The notes beneath the pieces were generated by a model. It did no database searches, was not told where the DNA came from, and saw only the letters and a list, made by a program, of their open reading frames with translations. DNA of 10,990 nucleotides, from contig JBEKLJ010000189.1 in NCBI GenBank assembly GCA_050010255.1, forward strand, positions 1 through 10,990, read 5' to 3'. The translations under genes were made by a program, and so were the position numbers. This stretch comes from JBEKLJ01 sp050010255 (GTDB lineage Bacteria; Acidobacteriota; Terriglobia; Bryobacterales; Bryobacteraceae). This document shows, piece after piece, positions 1-6,132 of this stretch. The first letter of the stretch is position 1; each line of letters starts with the position of its first letter.

Positions 1-1
1 C

Positions 2-244
2 TCCGAGTCGGCGGTGGCCTGGGTGCGGGTGGAGTTCTCGGCGGACCGGCTGAGGCTAGAGGTCGAGGACCAAGGCGTCGGCATCCCCGAGAAGAACGGC
101 GGCGGGCTGCGGCACGGCACCGGGCTGATCGCCATGCGCGAGCGTGCCGAGCTGCTGCATGGGAAAATCGAGTTCTTGCGGCGGGGCGAGAAGGGCACGC
201 TGGTCCGCCTGGAGATTCCGCTGAGCGAGGGGGGAGCGGTATGA
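2..244 (+). CDS. Sensor histidine kinase, C-terminal end (partial, cut by window edge)
   Basis: This is the end of the ATP-binding (HATPase_c) domain of a two-component sensor kinase; the gene begins to the left of the window. The reading frame is open from base 2, so the GTG at 14 is probably internal. Visible ATP-site motifs are the G1 box (EDQGVGIP) and the G2 box (HGTGLIAMRERA), followed by the closing strands GTLVRLEIPL. The GxGLxxMRERA form is typical of the NarX/DegS-type kinases (HisKA_3 dimerisation domain) that pair with NarL-type regulators. The sensor, the dimerisation domain and the N box lie outside, so the signal is unknown. The stop overlaps the next start as ATGA, implying translational coupling with the response regulator that follows, which is its probable phosphorylation partner. 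Confidence 0.9.
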   Translation, partial: SESAVAWVRVEFSADRLRLEVEDQGVGIPEKNGGGLRHGTGLIAMRERAELLHGKIEFLRRGEKGTLVRLEIPLSEGGAV

Positions 245-870
245 GCAGCGAGATCACGGTCATGCTGGTGGACGACCACGCGCTAGTGCGCAAAGGGTTC
301 CGGCGCATGCTCGAGGACGACCCCGAGATTCGCGTCGTCGGCGAAGCGAGCAACGGCCGCGATGCCATCCAGCTCGCCCAGGAGCTGAAGCCGCAGGTGA
401 TTGTCATGGACATGGCGATGCCGGAGATGGATGGCGTCCAGGCGACGCGCGAGATCCTCCAGCGCGTTCCCGCGGCCGCCATTCTCATGCTGAGCATGTA
501 CGCGCAGGAGAGCTACGTCCGGAACGCCTTTGAGGCCGGGGCCCAGGGCTACATCCTGAAAAACGCGGACGATATCGACCTGCCCAGCGCCATCAAAGAC
601 GTGGCGGCCGGCAAGCGGGTGCTCGATCCGGGCCTGGTGGCCGCCGAGCGCGCCGGGGACAACACCCTGGACCGGCTCACGCCGCGCGAGAAACAGATCC
701 TCCAGCTCATCGCCGAGGGCAACTCGAACAAGGAGATTGCGGCGCTGCTGGGCCTAAGTGTGAACACCGTCGCCGTGCACCGCGCCAATCTCATGGATGC
801 TCTGGGAGTGCACCGCACGGCCGAGTTGGTCGTCTATGCCATCAGGAAGGGGCTTGTCAGGCTTCCGTGA
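241..870 (+). CDS. NarL/FixJ-family response regulator (REC + LuxR-type HTH)
   Basis: This is a 209-residue cytoplasmic transcription regulator of the usual length for the family. The receiver domain covers about residues 5-122, with the acidic pair D11-D12, phospho-acceptor D57 in VMDMAMPEMDG, switch residue S85 and conserved K107, so it looks fully competent for phosphorylation. A LuxR/GerE helix-turn-helix covers about residues 146-205 (LTPREKQIL, then NKEIAALLGLSVNTVAVHR). The ATG is supported by a purine-rich Shine-Dalgarno stretch (GGGGAG, 231-236) four bases upstream, inside the end of the kinase gene, and by the 4-base overlap with that gene. Phosphorylation by the upstream kinase is expected from family knowledge. 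Its target promoters are unknown; the propeller gene 67 bases downstream could be co-transcribed or controlled by it, but no operator is recognisable. Confidence 0.96.
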   Translation: MSSEITVMLVDDHALVRKGFRRMLEDDPEIRVVGEASNGRDAIQLAQELKPQVIVMDMAMPEMDGVQATREILQRVPAAAILMLSMYAQESYVRNAFEAGAQGYILKNADDIDLPSAIKDVAAGKRVLDPGLVAAERAGDNTLDRLTPREKQILQLIAEGNSNKEIAALLGLSVNTVAVHRANLMDALGVHRTAELVVYAIRKGLVRLP

Positions 871-926
871 CGCGCTCGGAAAAACTCGCGAGCCGGGCGG
901 TTCTCGCAGGCCGCGCCATCCGGGCT

Positions 927-932
927 GAGGGG
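927..932 (+). promoter_or_regulatory. Ribosome binding site fixing a GTG start
   Basis: GAGGGG sits five bases before the GTG at 938. It decides the start: translation from this GTG gives an N-terminus that begins directly with a twin-arginine export signal. No convincing -10/-35 pair is visible in the 67-base gap 871-937, so read-through from the response regulator gene is plausible. Confidence 0.6.
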
Positions 933-937
933 CTGCG

Positions 938-2617
938 GTGAATCGAAGAGAGTTTCTTCTGGGCTTGCCTGCGCTGGCGGCCGCGCGCGGTCTGGCACAG
1001 CCTCAAGCGGGCGGCCTGGGCTTCCGGTTTCAGGACGTCACCGCGCCGGCGGGCATCCGCTTCGTTCACAACAACGGCGCTTTCGGCGGCAAGTACCTGC
1101 CGGAGTGCATGGGTGCGGGCTGTGCGTTCCTGGATTACGACGGCGACGGGTGGATGGACATTCTCCTGGTCCAGGGAATGGACTGGCCGGGGCACAAGCG
1201 CCAGCGCACGACGCTGAAGCTGTACCGCAATAACCGGAACGGCACGTTCACGGACGTGACGCGGCGCGCCGGCCTGGACGCCGAGGTGTACGGCATGGGC
1301 GTCGCGGTCGGGGACTACAACAATGACGGCTTCCCCGACCTGTACATCACCTGCGTGGGGCAAAGCCGGCTGTTCCAGAACACCGGCAAGGGAACGTTCA
1401 TCGACGTCACGGAGAAGGCCGGGCTGGGCAGTCACCTCGGGTTCTCCAGCTCGGCGCTGTGGTTCGATTACGACCGCGACGGGCTCCTGGATCTGTTCGT
1501 CTGCAACTACGTCAAGTGGTCCCCCGAGCTGGACGTGTTCTGTAGCGTGGATGGGGCGCAGAAGCAATACTGCACGCCGGAGGCGTATCGCGGCGCCACC
1601 TGCTGGCTGTTCCACAACCGCGGGAACGGGACCTTCGAGGACGTGACGGCCTCCAGCGGGATCTTCGACTCGAGCTCGAAATCGCTCGGCGTGGCCATGT
1701 TCGACTACGATCTGGACGGCTGGCCAGACCTGTTCGTGGCGAACGACACCGAGCCCAACAAGCTCTATCACAACCTGCGGAACGGCAGGTTCGAAGACGC
1801 GGCGGTGCGCGCCGGGGTGGCCTTTAGCGAGGAGGGCAGGGCGCGCGGCGGCATGGGGGTGGACACCGGCGACTACGACAACTCGGGCATTACCGGCCTG
1901 GTGGTGACGAACTTCGACAACGAGATGCTCGGCTTCTACACGCCGACCAAGCGCGGCATGTACGTGGACCAGGCGCCGCGCTCCGAGCTGGGCCGGCGGT
2001 CCCGGCGCAGCCTGGGCTTCGGGACCTTCTTTGCCGACGTGGATCTGGACGGCCGGCTCGACCTGCTGGTGGTGAACGGCCACATCGACGACTTCTCCAC
2101 CGTGCGGCGCGACGTGCAGTATGCCATGCCGCCGCACCTGTTCCTCAACCGGGGGCCGCAAGGGTTCCAGGACGTGGCCAGCCAGGTCGGCGGCGGCTTC
2201 GCCGAGCCCAAGGTCGGCCGCGGGGCGGCCTTCGCCGACTTCGACCGTGACGGCGACGTGGACGTGCTGATCACGACCAACCACGGTCCGGCGTACCTCT
2301 ACCGCAACGACCAGCTCGCCGGCAACCGGTCCATCCGCCTGAAGCTGGTCGGCACCAAGTCGAACCGCGACGCCATCGGCGCCACGGTACGCATCTACTA
2401 CGGCGGCGAGGCCAGCTCGCGGATGGTCAAGAGCGGCTCGAGCTACCTCTCGCAGTCCGAGCTGACGCTGACGTTCGGCCTGGGAAAGCGCGAGCGCGTG
2501 GACCGCGCGGTGGTTACCTGGCCCAGCGGGCGCGTCGAGGAGTACAAGAACCTGCTCACCGGGCGGCTGCACGAGTGCGTCGAGGGCAAAGGGGCCCGCG
2601 ACACCGGCGGGTTCTGA
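938..2617 (+). CDS. Tat-exported CRTAC1-type FG-GAP propeller protein with ASPIC/UnbV domain
   Basis: This 559-residue protein is predicted to be exported folded. The N-terminus NRREFLLGLPALAAARGLA is a twin-arginine signal with a hydrophobic core, and cleavage is likely near residue 20. Seven FG-GAP/VCBS calcium-loop motifs (DxDxDG-type) begin near residues 65, 125, 176, 255, 311, 366 and 433, which fits one seven-bladed beta-propeller. Most blades are preceded by the linker pattern NGTFxDVTxxAGL. An ASPIC/UnbV domain follows at about 464-545 (KLVGTKSNRDAIGA, then FGLG and VVTWPSG). Cysteines 202, 212 and 222 cluster in the insert after blade 3. The family is common in Acidobacteriota and Planctomycetota and is annotated CRTAC1-like by similarity; its biochemical role is not established. 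It lies behind a two-component pair and converges on the opposite-strand cluster that holds two relatives. The long open frame on the opposite strand is a codon-bias shadow. Confidence 0.93.
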   Translation: MNRREFLLGLPALAAARGLAQPQAGGLGFRFQDVTAPAGIRFVHNNGAFGGKYLPECMGAGCAFLDYDGDGWMDILLVQGMDWPGHKRQRTTLKLYRNNRNGTFTDVTRRAGLDAEVYGMGVAVGDYNNDGFPDLYITCVGQSRLFQNTGKGTFIDVTEKAGLGSHLGFSSSALWFDYDRDGLLDLFVCNYVKWSPELDVFCSVDGAQKQYCTPEAYRGATCWLFHNRGNGTFEDVTASSGIFDSSSKSLGVAMFDYDLDGWPDLFVANDTEPNKLYHNLRNGRFEDAAVRAGVAFSEEGRARGGMGVDTGDYDNSGITGLVVTNFDNEMLGFYTPTKRGMYVDQAPRSELGRRSRRSLGFGTFFADVDLDGRLDLLVVNGHIDDFSTVRRDVQYAMPPHLFLNRGPQGFQDVASQVGGGFAEPKVGRGAAFADFDRDGDVDVLITTNHGPAYLYRNDQLAGNRSIRLKLVGTKSNRDAIGATVRIYYGGEASSRMVKSGSSYLSQSELTLTFGLGKRERVDRAVVTWPSGRVEEYKNLLTGRLHECVEGKGARDTGGF

Positions 2618-2620
2618 GAG

Positions 2621-2645
2621 GCGTCAGCCGTCAGCGGCAGGACGC
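2621..2645. terminator. Nested hairpin in the convergent gap (possible bidirectional terminator)
   Basis: The outer arms GCGTC (2621-2625) and GACGC (2641-2645) pair, and the inner arms GCCG (2627-2630) and CGGC (2635-2638) pair around a TCAG loop, with a small 1/2-base internal bulge. It starts three bases after the plus-strand stop and 38 bases past the minus-strand stop at 2683, a sensible place to end both transcripts. There is no T-tract on either side, so it is not a classical intrinsic terminator; it may only stabilise 3' ends. Confidence 0.4.
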
Positions 2646-2682
2646 TGGCCCGGCACCACCAGACCAGCGGATGAACGGCGCG

Positions 2683-3996
2683 TCACAGCGTCCTCAAATA
2701 CTCGATCAGGTCGTTGAGCTCGTCCTTCTGGAGGTCGTTGGTTACCCCGTGGGTGTCCCTGGGGTTGAAGACCGTCCAGATCTCTTCCAGCGAGCGGGCC
2801 GAGCCGTCGTGCAGGTAGGGCGCGGTGAGCGCGATGTTGTTCAACTGCGGAACGTCGAACAACGGCGAACGATCGGTGGGCTTGCCGCTGCCGACGTCGG
2901 CGAGCTGCCGGTTGGTGAAGTGCGGCCCCGAGTGGCAGACCGAGCATTGATTGTTCTCCGGGATCGGCGCGCCGCTCTTGGTGCGCGTGCGCTCGTAAAT
3001 CGCCCGGCCGCGCTCCTGGGCGGGAGTCAGATCGCCATTGGCGGGGCGGTAACGGTTGGGCCGCAGGGGGATCGCCTTGATGAACGCAACCAAATCGGCC
3101 AGCTCCTCGCGCGTGTAGCTCTGGGAGCGGTAGAAGAACTTCTCCGTACGCGGGCCGCACTCGGTCTCCAGGTCCGGGTTGCCGCCGTTCCACTTGAAAG
3201 GAGCGGTGTCCGCGATGTCCTCGAGCAGGCGGTTGTCCACGATGTCGCGGCCGAAGCCGTCGGGCTCGAGGTCCCAGGAGACGCCATCGAAGGTCGCCTC
3301 GATGTGGCAGTTGGCGCAGCCGAAGTGGCGCTGGAAGGCGAAGCGGGCGGCGTAGAACAGCCGCTCGCCGCGCCGCTCGGGGGTCAGCGTCTGAGGCCCG
3401 CCCAGCGTGATGGTGCGGATGACCCTGCGCGCCAAGGTGTCGACCACCGAGATGGTGTCGTCGGTCCGGTTGGCGACGTAGAGCCGGGTGCCGTCCGGTG
3501 AGAGCGCAATCCCCTTGGGCGCGCGGCCCACGGGGATGCGGCCAATGACGTAGTTGGCGGAGGCGGAAAGGTCGTTAGCCACTTGGCCGCGTTCCGTCGC
3601 GGGAAGTGAACGCACAAAGCGCAGCAGGCGCGCGACGCCGATCACCGTTACGCTGTCCGAGCCGGTGGTGGAGACGTAGACGGCGCTCTTGTCCGGCGCG
3701 ATGGCGACGCCGAACGGCGGCGTGAAGTAGCGCTCCAGCTCGTCGATCGGCACTTGCACCACGTCGTCGCCCACATCCGGTCCGAACAGCGCCAGCGAGT
3801 TGCCGATCACCCAGCCGTGCGCCACGTGCGCCAGCGGGATCAGGTTCTTGGGCCGCATCTGGGCGGCGATGCCGAGCCGTCCGTCCCGGGAGAGCGCGAC
3901 GTGGAAGATGCCGGCGGCGTTGCGCAGCCGGTAGCGGTCCGTGACGATGCGGCGCCCGGTTTGGGTAGATGTGAGTGGAGTAGAGGCGCGCGCCAT
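2683..3996 (-). CDS. C-terminal part of the split gene: YVTN blades plus di-heme cytochrome c (MauG/CCP-like)
   Basis: The open frame has 437 codons from a chance ATG at 3996; family-like sequence begins at about residue 11 (TQTGRRIVTD). Propeller blades continue (about 95-123 and 160-195, including RLYVANRTDDTISVVDT). Two c-type heme sites follow: CANCH (C227, C230, H231) and CSVCH (C351, C354, H355). Between them lie WDLEPDGFG, DIVDNR and KWNGGNPDL, and after them APYLHDGSARSLEEIWTVF, all typical of the cytochrome c peroxidase/MauG-like group found with YVTN propellers. Heme attachment needs export, but this fragment has no signal peptide, so it could function only when joined to the upstream half. 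Peroxidase or electron-transfer activity is inferred from family, not shown. Confidence 0.75.
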   Translation of the reverse strand: MARASTPLTSTQTGRRIVTDRYRLRNAAGIFHVALSRDGRLGIAAQMRPKNLIPLAHVAHGWVIGNSLALFGPDVGDDVVQVPIDELERYFTPPFGVAIAPDKSAVYVSTTGSDSVTVIGVARLLRFVRSLPATERGQVANDLSASANYVIGRIPVGRAPKGIALSPDGTRLYVANRTDDTISVVDTLARRVIRTITLGGPQTLTPERRGERLFYAARFAFQRHFGCANCHIEATFDGVSWDLEPDGFGRDIVDNRLLEDIADTAPFKWNGGNPDLETECGPRTEKFFYRSQSYTREELADLVAFIKAIPLRPNRYRPANGDLTPAQERGRAIYERTRTKSGAPIPENNQCSVCHSGPHFTNRQLADVGSGKPTDRSPLFDVPQLNNIALTAPYLHDGSARSLEEIWTVFNPRDTHGVTNDLQKDELNDLIEYLRTL

Positions 3997-4489
3997 CGGC
4001 GGAGATCGCCAGGTAGCTGGCGCCGCGGCCTGCCAGCAGCCGTTTGACTTCGGCGCCGGTCTTGAGATCGATCACGGAGATGTCGTTGCTGATGCGGTTG
4101 GCCGTGTAGAGGAAAGCGCCCTGGCGGTCGGGGACGGCCGAGTTGGGCTCGAAACCCGCGGGCAGCGTGCGCAGGACCGCGAGCGACGCCGTGTCGATCT
4201 CCGAGACGTTGTCCGTCCAGGAGTTGGCGACGTAGGCGCGCCGGCCGTCGGCGGCGAGCGCTACGCTCTTGGGGACGCGGCCGACCGGGATCTTGCGGAT
4301 CACGACGCCGGTTCTGGTATCGACGACCGCCAGCTCGTCGGAGCCGTCGCAGACAACGAACAGCCGCGCGCCGTCCCCAGAGACGGCCAGCTCGATGGGC
4401 GAGGGATAGCGCGCCGGGGCGGACTGGAAACCAGTGGCCGCCGCCAGAGCCAGGACTACGCCAGCGAGTATGAGGACCCTGCGCCGCAT
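3575..4489 (-). CDS. N-terminal part of the split gene: signal peptide and YVTN propeller blades
   Basis: The frame runs 304 codons, but only about residues 1-177 are meaningful. A Sec-type signal peptide comes first (MRRR, then a hydrophobic run VLILAGVVLALAAATG). Blades then appear in the YVTN style: VAVVDTRTGVVIRKIPVG-like (about 53-70), YVANSWTDNVSEIDT (86-100), YTANRISNDISVIDLKTG (128-145) and the start of another blade at ISADGARLYSTHIYPN (162-177). After N177 the frame shifts and the remaining ~127 residues are an arginine/proline-rich translation of the wrong frame, ending by chance at 3575. As it stands it would give an exported half-propeller without hemes. The role of the intact family (extracytoplasmic propeller fused to a cytochrome) is known only by domain content. 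Confidence 0.6.
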   Translation of the reverse strand: MRRRVLILAGVVLALAAATGFQSAPARYPSPIELAVSGDGARLFVVCDGSDELAVVDTRTGVVIRKIPVGRVPKSVALAADGRRAYVANSWTDNVSEIDTASLAVLRTLPAGFEPNSAVPDRQGAFLYTANRISNDISVIDLKTGAEVKRLLAGRGASYLAISADGARLYSTHIYPNRAPHRHGPLPAAQRRRHLPRRALPGRTARHRRPDAAQEPDPAGARGARLGDRQLAGAVRTGCGRRRGASADRRAGALLHAAVRRRHRAGQERRLRLHHRLGQRNGDRRRAPAALCAFTSRDGTRPSG

Positions 4490-4491
4490 CG

Positions 4492-6123
4492 CTACTGCTC
4501 TTCAATCGTGACGACGCGGTCGGCGGCGACGTTCTCGAGTACCGTCTTGGCGCCGCCCGGTCTGGGCCAGGTGACCACGATCTTGTCGGCCTTGGCCGCC
4601 GCACCGAGGCCGAAGTGCAACCGCGGATCGTCGCCCGAGAGGTACCCGGACGAGCCGACTCGCTCGCGCTGCCAGTGCCGGCCGCCCGCGAAGACCTCCA
4701 CCTGCGCGCCGATGCCGTCGCGGTTGCTCTTCGTCCCCACCAGCTTGACGCCGATCCAGTGATTGGAGTTCTCGGTCACGTTGCGCAGCAGGATCGCGGG
4801 AGCTCCGAGGTTCACGATGAATGCGTCGACCCTTCCGTCATTGTCGTAGTCGGCGAACGCGGCTCCGCGGGCGACCGTCTTGACCTTCCCGATGAACGGT
4901 CCCGCCGTCGCGGAGACGTCCTCGAACTTCCAGTCGCCCAAATTGCGGAAAATCGAGTGCTCCATGGGGACCATGTGGATGAGGCCGCCGTGAGCGACGA
5001 AGATGTCCTCCCAGCCGTCGTTATCGAAATCGAACGCCCCGGTGCCCCAGCTCACGTACTGCGCGGCGAGCTGCGAAATGCCGGCACGCTCGGTCACGTC
5101 CTGGAACTTCAGGTTGCCAATGTTGCGCATCAGGCGGTTGTACTTCGAGTCGGAGACCCAGAGATCGACCAGGCCGTCGTGGTCGAAGTCCAGGAAGATC
5201 GGGCCCATGGCTGAAGTGTTCTCGCCGCTCTGGCCGTAAGCGACGCCCGCCGTCAGGGCGATTTCCTTGAACGTGCCGTTGTGCTCGTTGTGGAAGAGGA
5301 AGTTCTCGGTCTTGTCGTTGGCGACGTAGATATCGGGCCAGCCGTCCAGGTCGAAGTCGCCCGCCGTCACGCCCATGGCGCGGCTCTTGAACTGGGCGAT
5401 GCCGGAGCTCGCGCTTACATCGGTGAACGTGCCGTTGCAGTTGTTGTGGAACAGCATGTTGGCTTCCGGCTCGTAGTCCAGCGGGCCGGGGTAGTTGTCG
5501 GCCGCGTAGTAGGCGCGGTAGGTGGGGTCGAACTTGACGTAACGGCCGACGAAGAGATCCAGGCAGCCGTCGCGGTCGTAATCCAGGAACACCGAGCCGA
5601 TGGACCAGCCAGGCACCCTCAGGCCGGCCTTCTCGGTCACATCGGTGAAGGTGCCGTTGCCGTTGTTGTGGTATAGGATCACGCGGCCGTAGGCGCTGAC
5701 GAAGAGGTCGGTCCAGCCGTCGTTGTCGTAGTCGGCTGCGATCGCGCCCATGCTGAAGACGTTGGCGGCGACGCCGGCCTGGTCGGTGACGTCGGTGAAC
5801 CTGCCGTTGCCGTCATTGCGGTAGAGGTGATTGTGCGGCATCGGCTCCGGCATCTTCTTCAGCGGATACGGGTGCATGCCCTTCTCGAGCGGGATGCCGG
5901 TGACGACGTAGAGATCCAGCAGGCCGTCGTTGTTGTAGTCGAACCAGACCGCCCCGCCGCCCGTGCTCTCGAGCAGCGAGCCAAGCCTGGCCGCGCCGAA
6001 GCTGTGGGTGAACTGGATGCCGGACTGTTGGGTGACGTCTTCGAAACGGATCGGCGGCCTGGACTGCTGAGCCGCCAGGAGCGCGATGACCGCGAGTGGC
6101 AACAGAACTTTGAAGTGCTTCAT
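4492..6123 (-). CDS. Sec-exported CRTAC1-type FG-GAP propeller protein with ASPIC/UnbV domain
   Basis: This 543-residue secreted protein starts with a Sec signal (MKHFKVLLPLAVIALLAA, cleavage probably near residue 18-20). Seven calcium-loop FG-GAP motifs begin near residues 60, 130, 180, 256, 311, 364 and 424, almost the same spacing as in the Tat-exported relative at 938-2617. Linkers such as NGTFTDVTEKAGL separate the blades. The ASPIC/UnbV domain covers about 454-541 (KLVGTKSNRDGIGA, LHFGLG, VVTWPRPGG). Unlike that relative it lacks the cysteine cluster after blade 3 and has the insert YAADNYPGPLDYEPE instead, so the two belong to different subfamilies and are not a recent duplication. The start is 9 bases from the preceding stop and its own stop is 2 bases before the next gene, so it is the middle gene of an operon between two heme proteins. 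Function is unknown beyond a likely binding or scaffold propeller. Confidence 0.94.
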   Translation of the reverse strand: MKHFKVLLPLAVIALLAAQQSRPPIRFEDVTQQSGIQFTHSFGAARLGSLLESTGGGAVWFDYNNDGLLDLYVVTGIPLEKGMHPYPLKKMPEPMPHNHLYRNDGNGRFTDVTDQAGVAANVFSMGAIAADYDNDGWTDLFVSAYGRVILYHNNGNGTFTDVTEKAGLRVPGWSIGSVFLDYDRDGCLDLFVGRYVKFDPTYRAYYAADNYPGPLDYEPEANMLFHNNCNGTFTDVSASSGIAQFKSRAMGVTAGDFDLDGWPDIYVANDKTENFLFHNEHNGTFKEIALTAGVAYGQSGENTSAMGPIFLDFDHDGLVDLWVSDSKYNRLMRNIGNLKFQDVTERAGISQLAAQYVSWGTGAFDFDNDGWEDIFVAHGGLIHMVPMEHSIFRNLGDWKFEDVSATAGPFIGKVKTVARGAAFADYDNDGRVDAFIVNLGAPAILLRNVTENSNHWIGVKLVGTKSNRDGIGAQVEVFAGGRHWQRERVGSSGYLSGDDPRLHFGLGAAAKADKIVVTWPRPGGAKTVLENVAADRVVTIEEQ

Positions 6124-6132
6124 TCTCGTATC

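Larger units (their letters stand above)
2683..4489 (-). pseudogene. YVTN beta-propeller / di-heme cytochrome c peroxidase-like gene, split by a frameshift
   Basis: Two overlapping minus-strand frames together spell one known architecture: a signal peptide and surface-layer-type YVTN propeller, followed by a MauG/CcpA-like di-heme region. The first frame is family-like from 4489 to about 3959 and then turns into arginine-rich nonsense. The second frame becomes family-like at the same point, from about 3966 down to the stop at 2683. Neither half alone is a complete protein. The break lies in an ACCCAAAC stretch (minus strand, 3966-3959) read as YPN in one frame and TQT in the other. The gene follows the upstream gene by only 2 bases (TAG at 4494-4492, ATG at 4489), so it is the last member of a minus-strand operon. 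It may be a real mutation, a phase-variable state or a sequencing/assembly error. The downstream half shows no sign of decay, which favours a recent event or an error. Confidence 0.75.

Noticed and set aside
1862..1911. Fifth blade loop of the propeller at 938-2617 (GDYDNSGITG) lacks the usual closing Asp, suggesting decay
   Set aside because: A similar relaxed fifth loop is, as I recall, usual in this CRTAC1 subfamily, and the frame is intact.
857..2572. 571-codon open frame on the minus strand opposite the Tat-exported propeller gene
   Set aside because: It is rich in Val/Ala/Arg/His from reversed Asp/Gly-rich calcium loops, shows no family motif, and the sense strand has a signal peptide, seven FG-GAP blades and ASPIC/UnbV.
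2575..3501. 308-codon plus-strand open frame opposite the di-heme region
   Set aside because: The minus strand there encodes CANCH, CSVCH and peroxidase-type motifs; the plus-strand translation has none.
938..6123. Recurrent NGTFTDVT-coding stretches as DNA repeats
   Set aside because: They are protein-level blade linkers with diverged codons, not a nucleotide repeat or a CRISPR-like array.
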